Source of the DNA: Clarireedia homoeocarpa
Taxonomy: Eukaryota > Ascomycota > Leotiomycetes > Helotiales > Rutstroemiaceae
Length of the DNA stretch: 64,000 nucleotides
Assembly: GCA_001465935.1 (NCBI GenBank)
Contig: LNKV01000022.1
Span: 372,001-436,000, forward strand
Direction of reading: 5' to 3'
The position numbers and the translations under genes are program-made. Each line of letters starts with the position of its first letter. The first letter of the stretch is position 1. Of this stretch, positions 55,690-64,000 are shown piece by piece. A model generated the notes under the pieces. That model did not search any database and had not been told where the DNA came from. It was given only the letters and a program-made list of their open reading frames with translations.

Positions 55690-57382
55690 TCAATAATCAA
55701 CAATTTTCATCCTAACTCTCATTCCCCCAACCGGCTTCGTCGTCACCACCCCTCCCACCTTCACCTCCTCCTCCTTACTCTCCATCTCCCACTCCAGCCC
55801 ACCCACCACCCCCGCCAACAAACATCTAAACTCACTCATCGCAAAGCCCTTCCCGATACAACTCCTCTCACCATGGAAGAACGTCAGATTCGCGTAATTC
55901 GAAATTGCACCCCCAGTATTCCAATGACCCTCACTAAGCCAGCGTTCCGGCGAGAATTCATCTGCTTTTGGGCCCCAGAGATCGGTAGAACGATTTATGG
56001 CGAGGGGAGAGATGAGAATGCGGGTGCCGACTGGAATACGGATGGCGGCAGAGGAGTGCGGGAGGGGTATGGAGGTTGGGCGCATGGAAGTGCGGACGGA
56101 GAGGGGGACTGTAGGGTAGAGACGAAGGGTTTCTTGTGTGATGGCGTTGAGGATGGGGAGGGAATCAATGATTGTGTGATCCGGTTGGGGTGAATATGGG
56201 TCTCTGGGGGAGGGGATCGCTGCGTGAATTTCTGCCCTTAGTTTGACTTGCCATTCTGGATGAATAGCAAGGAGGTAGATAGCCCATGTGAGAGCTGAAG
56301 AGGTTGTTTCGTGTCCAGCTGCTAAGAAGGTAAGGAGTTGATCGACAAGATCATCGTCACTGAAGTCGTTAGATCGCACAAGGATGCTAAGAATATCCAT
56401 TCCATCGACAGTCTTTCCTTCTCGAATGGCTTGGCGCTTTCTCTCAATGACCTCGCGGCAAAATTTGCGCAAGTTACCTGTAGTCTCAGCAATCATGCGA
56501 GTGTGTCCAACAGGGATTTTCTGGATGAGATCCTGGGGACCGAGAATATTGGCCGCGAAATAAATACCCCTACCAATGGTCGGCTCAAGGATTTCATTAT
56601 AATCCCGTACCAACGGATCATTTGGGTTTCGGAGTGCGCCAAAATCTCTTCCCAGAGCTGCCACGCCAATGACATCTAGTGTAACTCTCGTAGCCCATTC
56701 GTTGAATTCGACGCAGGCTTCGTTATGCTTCTCAACGGTGCTGGTCTCGGTAATCTCCTGTGATATTCCTTGGACGAGACCTAAAGCTTTGCTCCAAAAG
56801 ACTGGGTAGAGCTCTCGAATGTTTTTGACTTGGAAGGCGGGCAGTAAATGCTTACGCTGAAACTTATGGAGGGACCCCTCTGCCAGGATAGGTCCTTCTC
56901 CCAAGATCAATTTAAGAAACTTGCGAACACCATAAGGTTTCTCATAGTCATAGGAATTATCTGCTAGAATAGTCCTCAAAACCAGTGGAGAAGTTGGAAC
57001 AAGTGTCTCGACATTGCCGAACGATCGAAGTCGCAGTAAGCCATCATTGGGAATGGTATGAACGAAAGTAGCGATCTCAGCAGACGGAGGCTTAGAAAAC
57101 TGCGCCGAGGCATTTCCCCAGAGAAAGTTATAATTCTGTGATTTCATGAGCATCTTGCTTGGTTATGTTCTGGGGCGCACTCACCTTTGGTCCTGGTAGA
57201 TTGCGAAGAGGGCTGAAGAAGAAAGGATATAGGAACATTCGCCAGAAGTAGAATAGAGAAACATCAACGATTAGGAATCGTAGCACTGTTCTTGATACAC
57301 GATCCACCGTCAAATACTGAGGGAACGTGTAAACCAAAATTGCAGCAAGAGCTGTGGAGGCCAGCCATTCTATCTTACTCAT
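55690..57382 (-). CDS. Cytochrome P450 monooxygenase
   Basis: This is a haem-thiolate monooxygenase anchored in the ER, with an unknown substrate. Two exons, 57382-57185 and 57135-55690, with a 49-nt GTGAGT..ACAG intron, give 547 aa. Exon 1 supplies the N-terminal membrane anchor (about residues 30-60) and the proline-rich LRNLPGPK hinge. Exon 2 continues NYNFLWGN. The I-helix oxygen-binding motif is AGHETTSS, the K-helix ExxR is ETLR, the PERF-like motif is FSPERWL, and the haem loop is FFHGERSCIG with the haem ligand at about Cys492. All are intact. The start MSKIEWL was preferred to an in-frame ATG 26 codons upstream, which would add a hydrophobic tract ahead of the anchor. No reductase or backbone synthase is adjacent, so a detoxification role is as likely as secondary metabolism. 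Confidence 0.93.
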
Positions 57383-58358
57383 AGTTGCGGTATTCTTGAC
57401 AATGCAAACGAAGCTCAGGATAATCTTAGGGTTGAAAATAATGAAGTACATATAAATCAACGAGCAAAATCAAACATCTTATAGCCAACCCAAACTTGCT
57501 TTGACGTAGAGCTGTTGCTTCAAATGAAATCTAATCTTATCCATCATCCATTCTGTTTCCATACTACCACGGCCCGCAACTTACGCTCGGTATCACATGC
57601 AGGCACCTAGTTATAACATTGTGTCCGAGGCCTCTTCAGAGAGCGCTCAGAGGGTGTGGTGAAACTTGAAACGGCAAGCCGGTGGCGAACAGGCATGAAA
57701 CGTTTGTTTGCGAGTCCTTGCGAGCCAGTGAGATTGCATGCGAGCACTTTTCAAGTACACCCAAATGCCACACAACTGTCATGGCGTGTGCCTTCGGCAG
57801 CGGAGATAGTGGGGTAGGAAGATCCAAGTGCTAGAAGTATGCGCAAAGAGATGGCGATGCTGTCGAATGAGAAGCTTGGATTTATGTATGGCACATGCTG
57901 GGGAGGTAGCTGACTAAGCTAGAAATATTTTGGTATAGCGGCTCTCGATGATCGACAACCGCGACGAGGAGGTAATCCTCCGATAACTAAAAGAAGTGCC
58001 GCATAGGGGTTCATGTTTGCCTCGGCCTGTGGATCGATACTCTCAGAGAAGCTTACGTTGCTAATGTGTATGTAAATTGTGAATAGTTTCTTGAATTAAA
58101 GGTAACACACGCTCAATTAAATCCGCCTAGGACTGCCTACTATCAGATTCTTCCTCCTTACCTCCTCACGTATACCCCACCATAAAGAAAAGTTTTCAGA
58201 AGTATTTGCACAGGGCAGCGCACCACCATGGCATAAGCTCAGGAAACAAAGCTACCCGACGTCGCAAAGTAACCCCAGAGTCAAAGCAATGGCGGATAAC
58301 CCCTGCCTCGGTGAATGGCCGGCCGTGTTCGCGCATCTACAGTACGCGTCGTCCTCAT
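57383..58358. other. Intergenic, P450 promoter side
   Basis: Left part is the P450 promoter and 5' UTR, and right part is the 3' flank of the RRM gene. No gene or notable repeat is supported. Confidence 0.5.
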
Positions 58359-59468
58359 TCATCCAAGAACCTTCAGGCCACCTTTAGTTTTGTTTCCTGC
58401 TTTCTGTATTCCCGCTCCAGTCTTATCCTTGTTGCTGGCCCCTCCATCATTTCTACCACCTTTGCCCTTGTTCTTATTCCCCTTTCCATGCTTGTTGTCC
58501 TTCGGTGTGACGGCCTTGATCTCTGTAGTACTACGCCTGAGTAGGACTGGATGACTGCCGATATACTTTCCCTGCATTTCCCTAGCAGCCTGGAAGAATT
58601 CGTCGCCATCACTAAAACTCACAAAACCATATCCTTTGCTCTTCGTAGTCCGCTTATCGCGAATGACTCGAGCCTTCTGGAGTGAGGGCCAACGTGAGAA
58701 AGCCTTATGTAAAGATTCATCAGTGACCTCACCTGCAAGATTACCAACGAAAAGACGGAAATGGGCAGGATCCCATTCTAGGAGAGAAGAATCCGTCCAC
58801 TGCGTACCACCACCTGTCCGTACAACTGTCTTCTGATTCGTCTTCGAGTCTGATACAATCGCGGCTACGCCAGTATCATTGTGCGCGGCATTGGTGATTG
58901 CTTGTGAGGTCATATTGGGTCCAGCGTCTGGTCTTCCTAGTGGTGTCGCATTGGCATTTGATGCAGATGAGGAGCCTTCTCCCGTATTTGGATATTTTCG
59001 TACCGCTCCCGTATAGCCATTCGATGGCGCGTTCGCCTCCTTTGCACCGTAACTATACGCGCTCTGCCATTGCGCAATTTGTGCTGCCATTTCCGGATCT
59101 TCATCGAATCCACCCATGCCACGACCTGCACCTGCTGTTGGAGGCGCGAACGGATTTCGAATTTGTGGTACAGCGCCATATGCAGGATCCGATTGCGAAG
59201 TGGCGGTATAGGGATTATAAGATGGAGTTTGCTGGTAGGTAGAGGCTTGTTGGTATGGTTGTGTGCTGACTTGAGGTGGAGCGGCTATCGATCGAGGGGC
59301 AAAGCCCGTGAAGCCGCCATACGATGTAGGACGGGAGGTAGCATTGGTAGCATTGTTGAAGGCAGGCTTGAAACCCGCGGCTGGAAGAGAAGAGGGTGGC
59401 GGTCGTGCGGGTAAAGAAGGATGTGGAGATGGCGTAGATTTAAGACCTGGTGGTGGCGGATACGACAT
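58359..59468 (-). CDS. RRM RNA-binding protein, RBM42-like
   Basis: A single-exon protein of 369 aa. One RNA-recognition motif spans about residues 237-312, with RNP2 as LFVGNL and RNP1 as KGYGFVSF. The RRM sits near the C-terminus after a long Pro/Ala/Ser/Tyr-rich region (about 1-215), the layout of RBM42 and its fungal homologues, which associate with the spliceosome. A conserved-looking lead-in (GGGTQWTDSSLLEWDPAHFR) directly precedes the RRM, as in RBM42. The tail is Lys/Gly/Asn-rich, probably binding RNA non-specifically. The full RRM core is intact. Confidence 0.88.
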   Translation of the reverse strand: MSYPPPPGLKSTPSPHPSLPARPPPSSLPAAGFKPAFNNATNATSRPTSYGGFTGFAPRSIAAPPQVSTQPYQQASTYQQTPSYNPYTATSQSDPAYGAVPQIRNPFAPPTAGAGRGMGGFDEDPEMAAQIAQWQSAYSYGAKEANAPSNGYTGAVRKYPNTGEGSSSASNANATPLGRPDAGPNMTSQAITNAAHNDTGVAAIVSDSKTNQKTVVRTGGGTQWTDSSLLEWDPAHFRLFVGNLAGEVTDESLHKAFSRWPSLQKARVIRDKRTTKSKGYGFVSFSDGDEFFQAAREMQGKYIGSHPVLLRRSTTEIKAVTPKDNKHGKGNKNKGKGGRNDGGASNKDKTGAGIQKAGNKTKGGLKVLG

Positions 59469-61240
59469 GATGAATTGCTGTACGTTGGGATCTCTTTATG
59501 AGTGTTAGACGTACCTTTGCGCCTCCTTCTTGACGCAGTGGGTGATCAAACTTCAAACGGAATGCTGGAGCTTCTAATCGAGGTATGTATTGATGGAAGA
59601 AAAACTTAGACGCAGATGTCGTATCGTGTAGGTGCGGCGGTGATCTGTATGCTGAATGATGTGGTGATGTGGTGTTGTGGCGGGAGCGCAATTATGATAG
59701 AATCATTTACGTGTAGTGACAATGCTGTCGTCAATTGCGTGGAAAATAAAAGTTTGAGCAAACTAGGAATCATGTGACCAAAGATCCTCTGGGATTCATA
59801 TTGAATGCCTGAGGTATGCCTGAGGTATAACAAGGCCTGTCAGCAGATTGCTGAAGCGTAAAGTTTCGGGCCGACCGGTTCCAGATTTTGTCATTGGTTG
59901 TGCATCTATGCGGTGGCTGCTGAATCTTGGTGGGTAGGTGGGGTCAGGTTTTCTCTGCTTGTTGCTTGTTGCTTGTTGCTAGTTCTAGCTGTTGGCTGCT
60001 TACGAGTACGATGTATGAAAGAGTATTGTGTAACTTATACATCTTAACGCAACGGGGGATTCAAAGCCAAGGTAAAATGTAATGACGCTCCGCTGGCTCT
60101 CCGAGGGCCACTGCCGTGGAGGCCGACTATTTTGAATATCGCCGGCCGCTGCAATATACTTGTAGAGCGTGAAGGGGCTGTTGGGGGAGGAAAACGAAAA
60201 CGCAACACGTTCCAAGTTGTTATGTATTCTTCGTGCTGTGCTGCGTTTGGAACGAGGACCCCACACCCGCATGCCTCCTTGCCTCCTCGCCTCCACACTC
60301 ATCTCCGTTGTACGTTGTTACGGAAGAACTGGAAACGTCGACGGGTGTGAGGACCTTGTTATGCTATGGGAGTCCCGGAGTATAACAGGCAAATCGCCAG
60401 CCGGCAAGGCACGGAAGTGGAGGGATACTTGCTCATTCTTCCGCTATACGGTGAAATGCTGGTATCGGCAGCAGCGGGCATAGATAGATTAAAGACTACC
60501 TGCTCATCGGTGTCAGATGCATGGAGGGTGAACAGTCATAAGCGTCATTGGAGATACAGTAGAGTAGCCTCATCCGACTCAGTCCCTCGCCCGCTTACCT
60601 AGTTGGGTAGTAGTTGGAAGACTGGAGGAGGATGAGGGGTTGGAGGGGTAATTCCTCGGCCAATCAATATGCGCGCAGCTCCGGCCAGGTACACATGTAA
60701 GACTCTTACATATTAAGACTCTTACATATGTACATACTGTGGGAAAGGGTTGAAAGGATTGTTTTGTTATTCTTGTTCTCATACCACCTCAGCCGGAAAG
60801 AGTACTATTGACGGCCATCGCGAGTTTCCATTGGAAGACAACGATGGAATCGGAAATGCCAGAAAAGAACAGCAGCGCCGTGCCAGTAAGTAAATTCCCG
60901 TACCCTTACCTGCCTTACCCACGAAAAATGGAAAATGGAAAAAAGCCCCTCCTTCCTCACAGCCCAACCATGTTTGCTCCTTGCCGACTAGGTAGTTGGT
61001 AGTTACCACCCACCACCCACATCATACTTTGCGCTTGCTACGCTTGCACGCTTGCACGCTTTTCCCTCTTGCACGCTGGCCCTTAAGAATTCTGTCTCTG
61101 CTTCCATCTCTTCCGAAACTACAAAACAACCCCGTCTCCCAAACCTCTCCCTCTTTTCCCCCAACATCCTCCAACAATCATTGAAACACCATCAGGATAA
61201 ATTCAATCAACGTTTGATTCGTCTACAAAATCATTTCAAG
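59469..61240. other. Intergenic, 1.8 kb between divergent genes
   Basis: This is the shared upstream region of the RRM gene (-) and 6-phosphogluconate dehydrogenase (+). It has TTGCTTG repeats at about 59957-59980 and a duplicated AAGACTCTTACAT word at about 60700-60730. The last 250 bp is C/T-rich, typical of promoters and 5' UTRs of highly expressed fungal genes. Confidence 0.5.
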
Positions 61241-63093
61241 ATGAGTCAACCAACGTGAGTTCCCATTCCCCATTCACTTCCCCCCCCAGCCAGTCGAGAA
61301 TCAGAGGATGCTTTCCCCTCCATCGTCATCCCACTTCAGAGCAGGAATGAAAGAAAATGCCCCCGCCATCCCCACGCACATCCGTCGACAATTCTCTGCG
61401 ACAACACACTCACTCTGCAAGACGCCATGAACCACACTGACTGTATGCCAGCGGAGATTTCGGACTGATCGGCCTGGCCGTTATGGGTCAAAATTTGATC
61501 CTTAATGCTGCCGACCATGGTTTCAACGTTATCGCTTTCAACCGTACCGTAGCAAAGGTCGACCACTTCCTCGCCAACGAGGCTAAAGGTATGACAAACC
61601 CCCCCCACCAATTTTGAATTGTGCCAGATTATCGGAGATGCGGAGTCTGACCATGGAACCACTCTATAGGCAAATCCATTGAGGGTGCTAGCTCAATCGA
61701 AGAATTCGTCAGCAAGCTGAAGAAGCCCCGCCGTATCATGCTTTTGGTTATGGCCGGTAAGCCAGTTGACGACTTCATCGAGACTCTCCTACCCCACGTC
61801 GAGAAGGGTGACATCATTATTGACGGCGGTAACTCACATTTCCCCGACACCAACCGACGAACAAAATATTTGGCTTCCAAGGGTATCCGATTCGTCGGTA
61901 CTGGTGTTTCCGGTGGTGAGGAGGGTGCCAGATACGGTCCTTCTTTGATGCCTGGTGGAAACGAAGAAGCTTGGCCATACATCAAGGATGTATTCCAAAG
62001 TATTGCCGCCAAATCTGACGGTGAAGCATGCTGCGAATGGGTCGGTGATGAGGGTGCTGGACACTACGTCAAGATGGTACACAACGGTATCGAGTATGGT
62101 GACATGCAACTTATTTGCGAAGTAAGATGACCAAACACCCCTTCATAACACTCTTTAATCTTTACAGGCCTACGATATTATGAAGCGCGGTCTTGGTATG
62201 CAAGACAAGGAAATCGGTGATGTCCTCGCCAAGTGGAACAAGGGTGTCTTGGATTCCTTCTTGATCGAAATCACCCGCGACATCATGTACTTCAATGACG
62301 ACGACGGAACCCCACTTCTCGAGAAGATCCTCGACTCTGCTGGACAAAAGGGTACCGGAAAGTGGACAGCTATCAACGCTCTTGACCTCGGAATGCCAGT
62401 TACCTTGATCGCCGAAGCGGTCCTTTCTCGTTGTCTCTCATCCCTCAAGGCTGAGCGTACTCGTGCTTCCGAGCGTCTCCGTTTCGTTGGACGCACCACT
62501 AAGTTCGAGGGCGACAAGGAGCAATTCCTTGAAGACTTGGAGCAAGCTTTGTATGCGTCAAAGATCATCTCATACGCACAAGGGTTCATGCTTATGCAAG
62601 AGGTATGGATACCCGATATTTTATTACATCACATATACTAATTGCTTTCTAGGCTGCCAAGGAGTTCAAGTGGAAGCTTAACAAGCCATCCATTGCCCTG
62701 ATGTGGCGTGGTGGTTGCATTATCCGATCCGTTTTCCTCAAGGATATCACCTCTGCTTACCGTGCTGATGACAACTTGGAGAACTTGTTGTTCAGCGATT
62801 TCTTCAATGAGGCTATCCACAAAGCTCAACCCGGATGGAGAGATGTTGTTTCCAAGGCTGCTCTGATGGGTATCCCAACACCAGCATTCAACACCGCCTT
62901 GTCATGGTTCGATGGATACCGTACCAAGGATCTTCCAGCCAACCTTCTCCAAGCCCAGAGAGATTACTTCGGTGCTCACACTTTCAGAATCAAGCCAGAG
63001 CACGCATCAGAGAAATACCCAGAAGGAAAGGATATCCACGTCAACTGGACTGGACGTGGTGGAAATGTTTCTGCATCCACTTACCAAGCATAA
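61241..63093 (+). CDS. GND1: 6-phosphogluconate dehydrogenase, decarboxylating
   Basis: This enzyme oxidises 6-phosphogluconate to ribulose-5-phosphate and CO2, making NADPH in the cytosolic oxidative pentose-phosphate pathway. Five exons (61241-61254, 61452-61588, 61670-62121, 62168-62602, 62653-63093) give 492 aa, the usual length. Exon 1 is only 14 nt and is followed by a 197-nt intron, so simple ORF calls miss the true start. The NADP-binding turn is GLAVMGQNLILN. The substrate site has the expected GVSGGEEGARYGPSLMPGG block and the catalytic Lys in GHYVKMVHNGIEYGDMQ. The C-terminal helical half ends with GRGGNVSASTYQA. The remaining introns are 81, 46 and 50 nt. No residue of the core motifs is missing. 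Confidence 0.97.
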
Positions 63094-63866
63094 AGTGGAA
63101 GTGTCGATAATGTGGTGGAAGGAACTCGTGCCTAAAATTGATTTTACAATTGTATTTAGATTGCGTATACAATGAATGAAACGGCATGTGAATGACAACT
63201 AAGCAATACAAACCCTAATGAAGTGACTTTTCCGAACAAGTGACCCATTAGCTGTAGGCATACAACGTTGAGGTTGCACGAAGACTGTACCGTAGTGCGG
63301 TTAAACAAGATGAATGATTATTTGCTTCGCTAGAGCCGTGCCACTTGATATCAAGTGGCGGTGTCTACTTTAACTCGCTGCGAGTCCTTGGCAAATGTAG
63401 AGCTTAGGATTTGAGTGAATGGGAGAGGATGGCCTTAGTTGGCCGAAAAGAGATAACCGAATGACTCTACCACTTATTCAACAGCCATCTCACGGATTTA
63501 CCAGTGCCTATTCAAGAGGTTTGAATAGAAGACTGAAAGTGCTTGGAAGTGTCATATGTGGAAGTGTTGAGCACCACTTCTAGGCTTTGTCCTGTTGATT
63601 TCAGTTTCATGATACCCTTCACTTCCAGGCTCATTGGTCTCGTAGCCAGAATAGTCCAATGAGAACTATCAGCAAACTAGTATGTGATTTGCCATAGAAA
63701 GTGAATTGAAAAGCAAATTGCAAAGAAGTCGTCCCAGCCTCCTGCTCTTGGATTTCCTTCTTTTCTTCAAAACCCATCCTCGAGTAACTTACAACATCAA
63801 CTTTCCTGACGTTAAACGCCAGCAAACAATCATATTCGGAAAGGCCCCTACTGCACTGTTCTAAAG
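63094..63866. other. Intergenic, 0.8 kb
   Basis: 3' flank of the 6PGDH gene, with repeated GGAAGTG/CACTTC words near 63536-63586. No gene recognised. The right end would be the promoter of the edge frame. Confidence 0.45.
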
Positions 63867-64000
63867 ATGTCACCAACTATTGTAAGAAATGTCGTTGCTG
63901 CAACTAGCACTGTCCGTATTGGCAGAATTATCAAACATAAGAAACCAGAGTCGAAGGTCAAAATTCCAGATCGATTCTATCCACAATTGGTCTTTGAACT
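63867..64000 (+). CDS. Start of an unidentified gene, cut by the window edge
   Basis: An ATG at 63867 opens a frame that stays open to the end of the window (44 codons). It starts MSPTIVRNVVAATSTVRIGR and is basic, with KHKKPESKVKIPDRFYP following. The N-terminus is Arg/Ser/Thr-rich with no acidic residue for over 25 positions and would suit a mitochondrial presequence. The family cannot be told from so little. Confidence 0.4.
   Translation, partial: MSPTIVRNVVAATSTVRIGRIIKHKKPESKVKIPDRFYPQLVFE

Noticed and set aside
23898..57382. Secondary-metabolite gene cluster linking the FAD monooxygenase, aldo-keto reductase and P450
   Set aside because: The genes are tens of kilobases apart with permease, channel and transcription-factor genes between them. 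No polyketide, peptide or terpene synthase is present.
60699..60732. Duplicated AAGACTCTTACAT word resembling a small hairpin
   Set aside because: Short and AT-rich; weak pairing and no link to a feature.

Overview
The window is nuclear DNA from a filamentous ascomycete. Intron-bearing genes (introns about 46-197 nt with GT..AG ends and short branch-site motifs), a HET-domain gene, an HsbA-type secreted protein, a fungal purine-cytosine permease and long microsatellite-rich intergenic stretches all point there. The housekeeping proteins look like those of Leotiomycetes, probably a Sclerotiniaceae (Botrytis/Sclerotinia-like) species. That placement is inference from protein feel and not from a search.

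Layout. 1.8-18 kb is a conserved housekeeping block: an oxysterol-binding protein (Kes1/Osh4 type, -), class II fructose-bisphosphate aldolase (-), mitochondrial ribosomal protein bL9m (-), a membrane-anchored ubiquitin protease of the Ubp16 type (+), an 807-aa highly charged protein with one membrane span (+), and a CUE-domain, Q/G/Y-rich Def1-like protein (-). 18-28 kb is more accessory: a HET-domain gene, a small signal-peptide protein built of two repeats split by an intron, a hAT-like miniature transposon, an FAD monooxygenase pseudogene, and an unrecognised 413-aa protein. 28.9-42.3 kb carries an Hva1/Tudor-domain protein, a CSC1/OSCA-type channel, a microsatellite-dense 2.4-kb gap, an HsbA-like secreted protein, a perfect 35-bp hairpin and a purine-cytosine permease. 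44.7-55 kb is again accessory: a C2H2 transcription factor, a small predicted membrane protein, a degenerate coding region, an aldo-keto reductase, the 3' end of a Thr/Ser-rich repetitive protein next to a second hAT-like element, and a 22-bp inverted repeat. 55.7-63.1 kb has a cytochrome P450, an RRM protein and 6-phosphogluconate dehydrogenase. A further reading frame starts at the right edge.

The genes do not form an obvious operon-like or biosynthetic cluster. The P450, aldo-keto reductase and FAD monooxygenase pseudogene are too far apart, and no backbone synthase is present. The least explained items are the two-repeat secreted peptide gene, the pair of hAT-like elements with shared ends but different cores, and the hairpin with TA at both ends. 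Splice sites were placed by eye from reading-frame continuity and consensus; none has been tested against transcripts.
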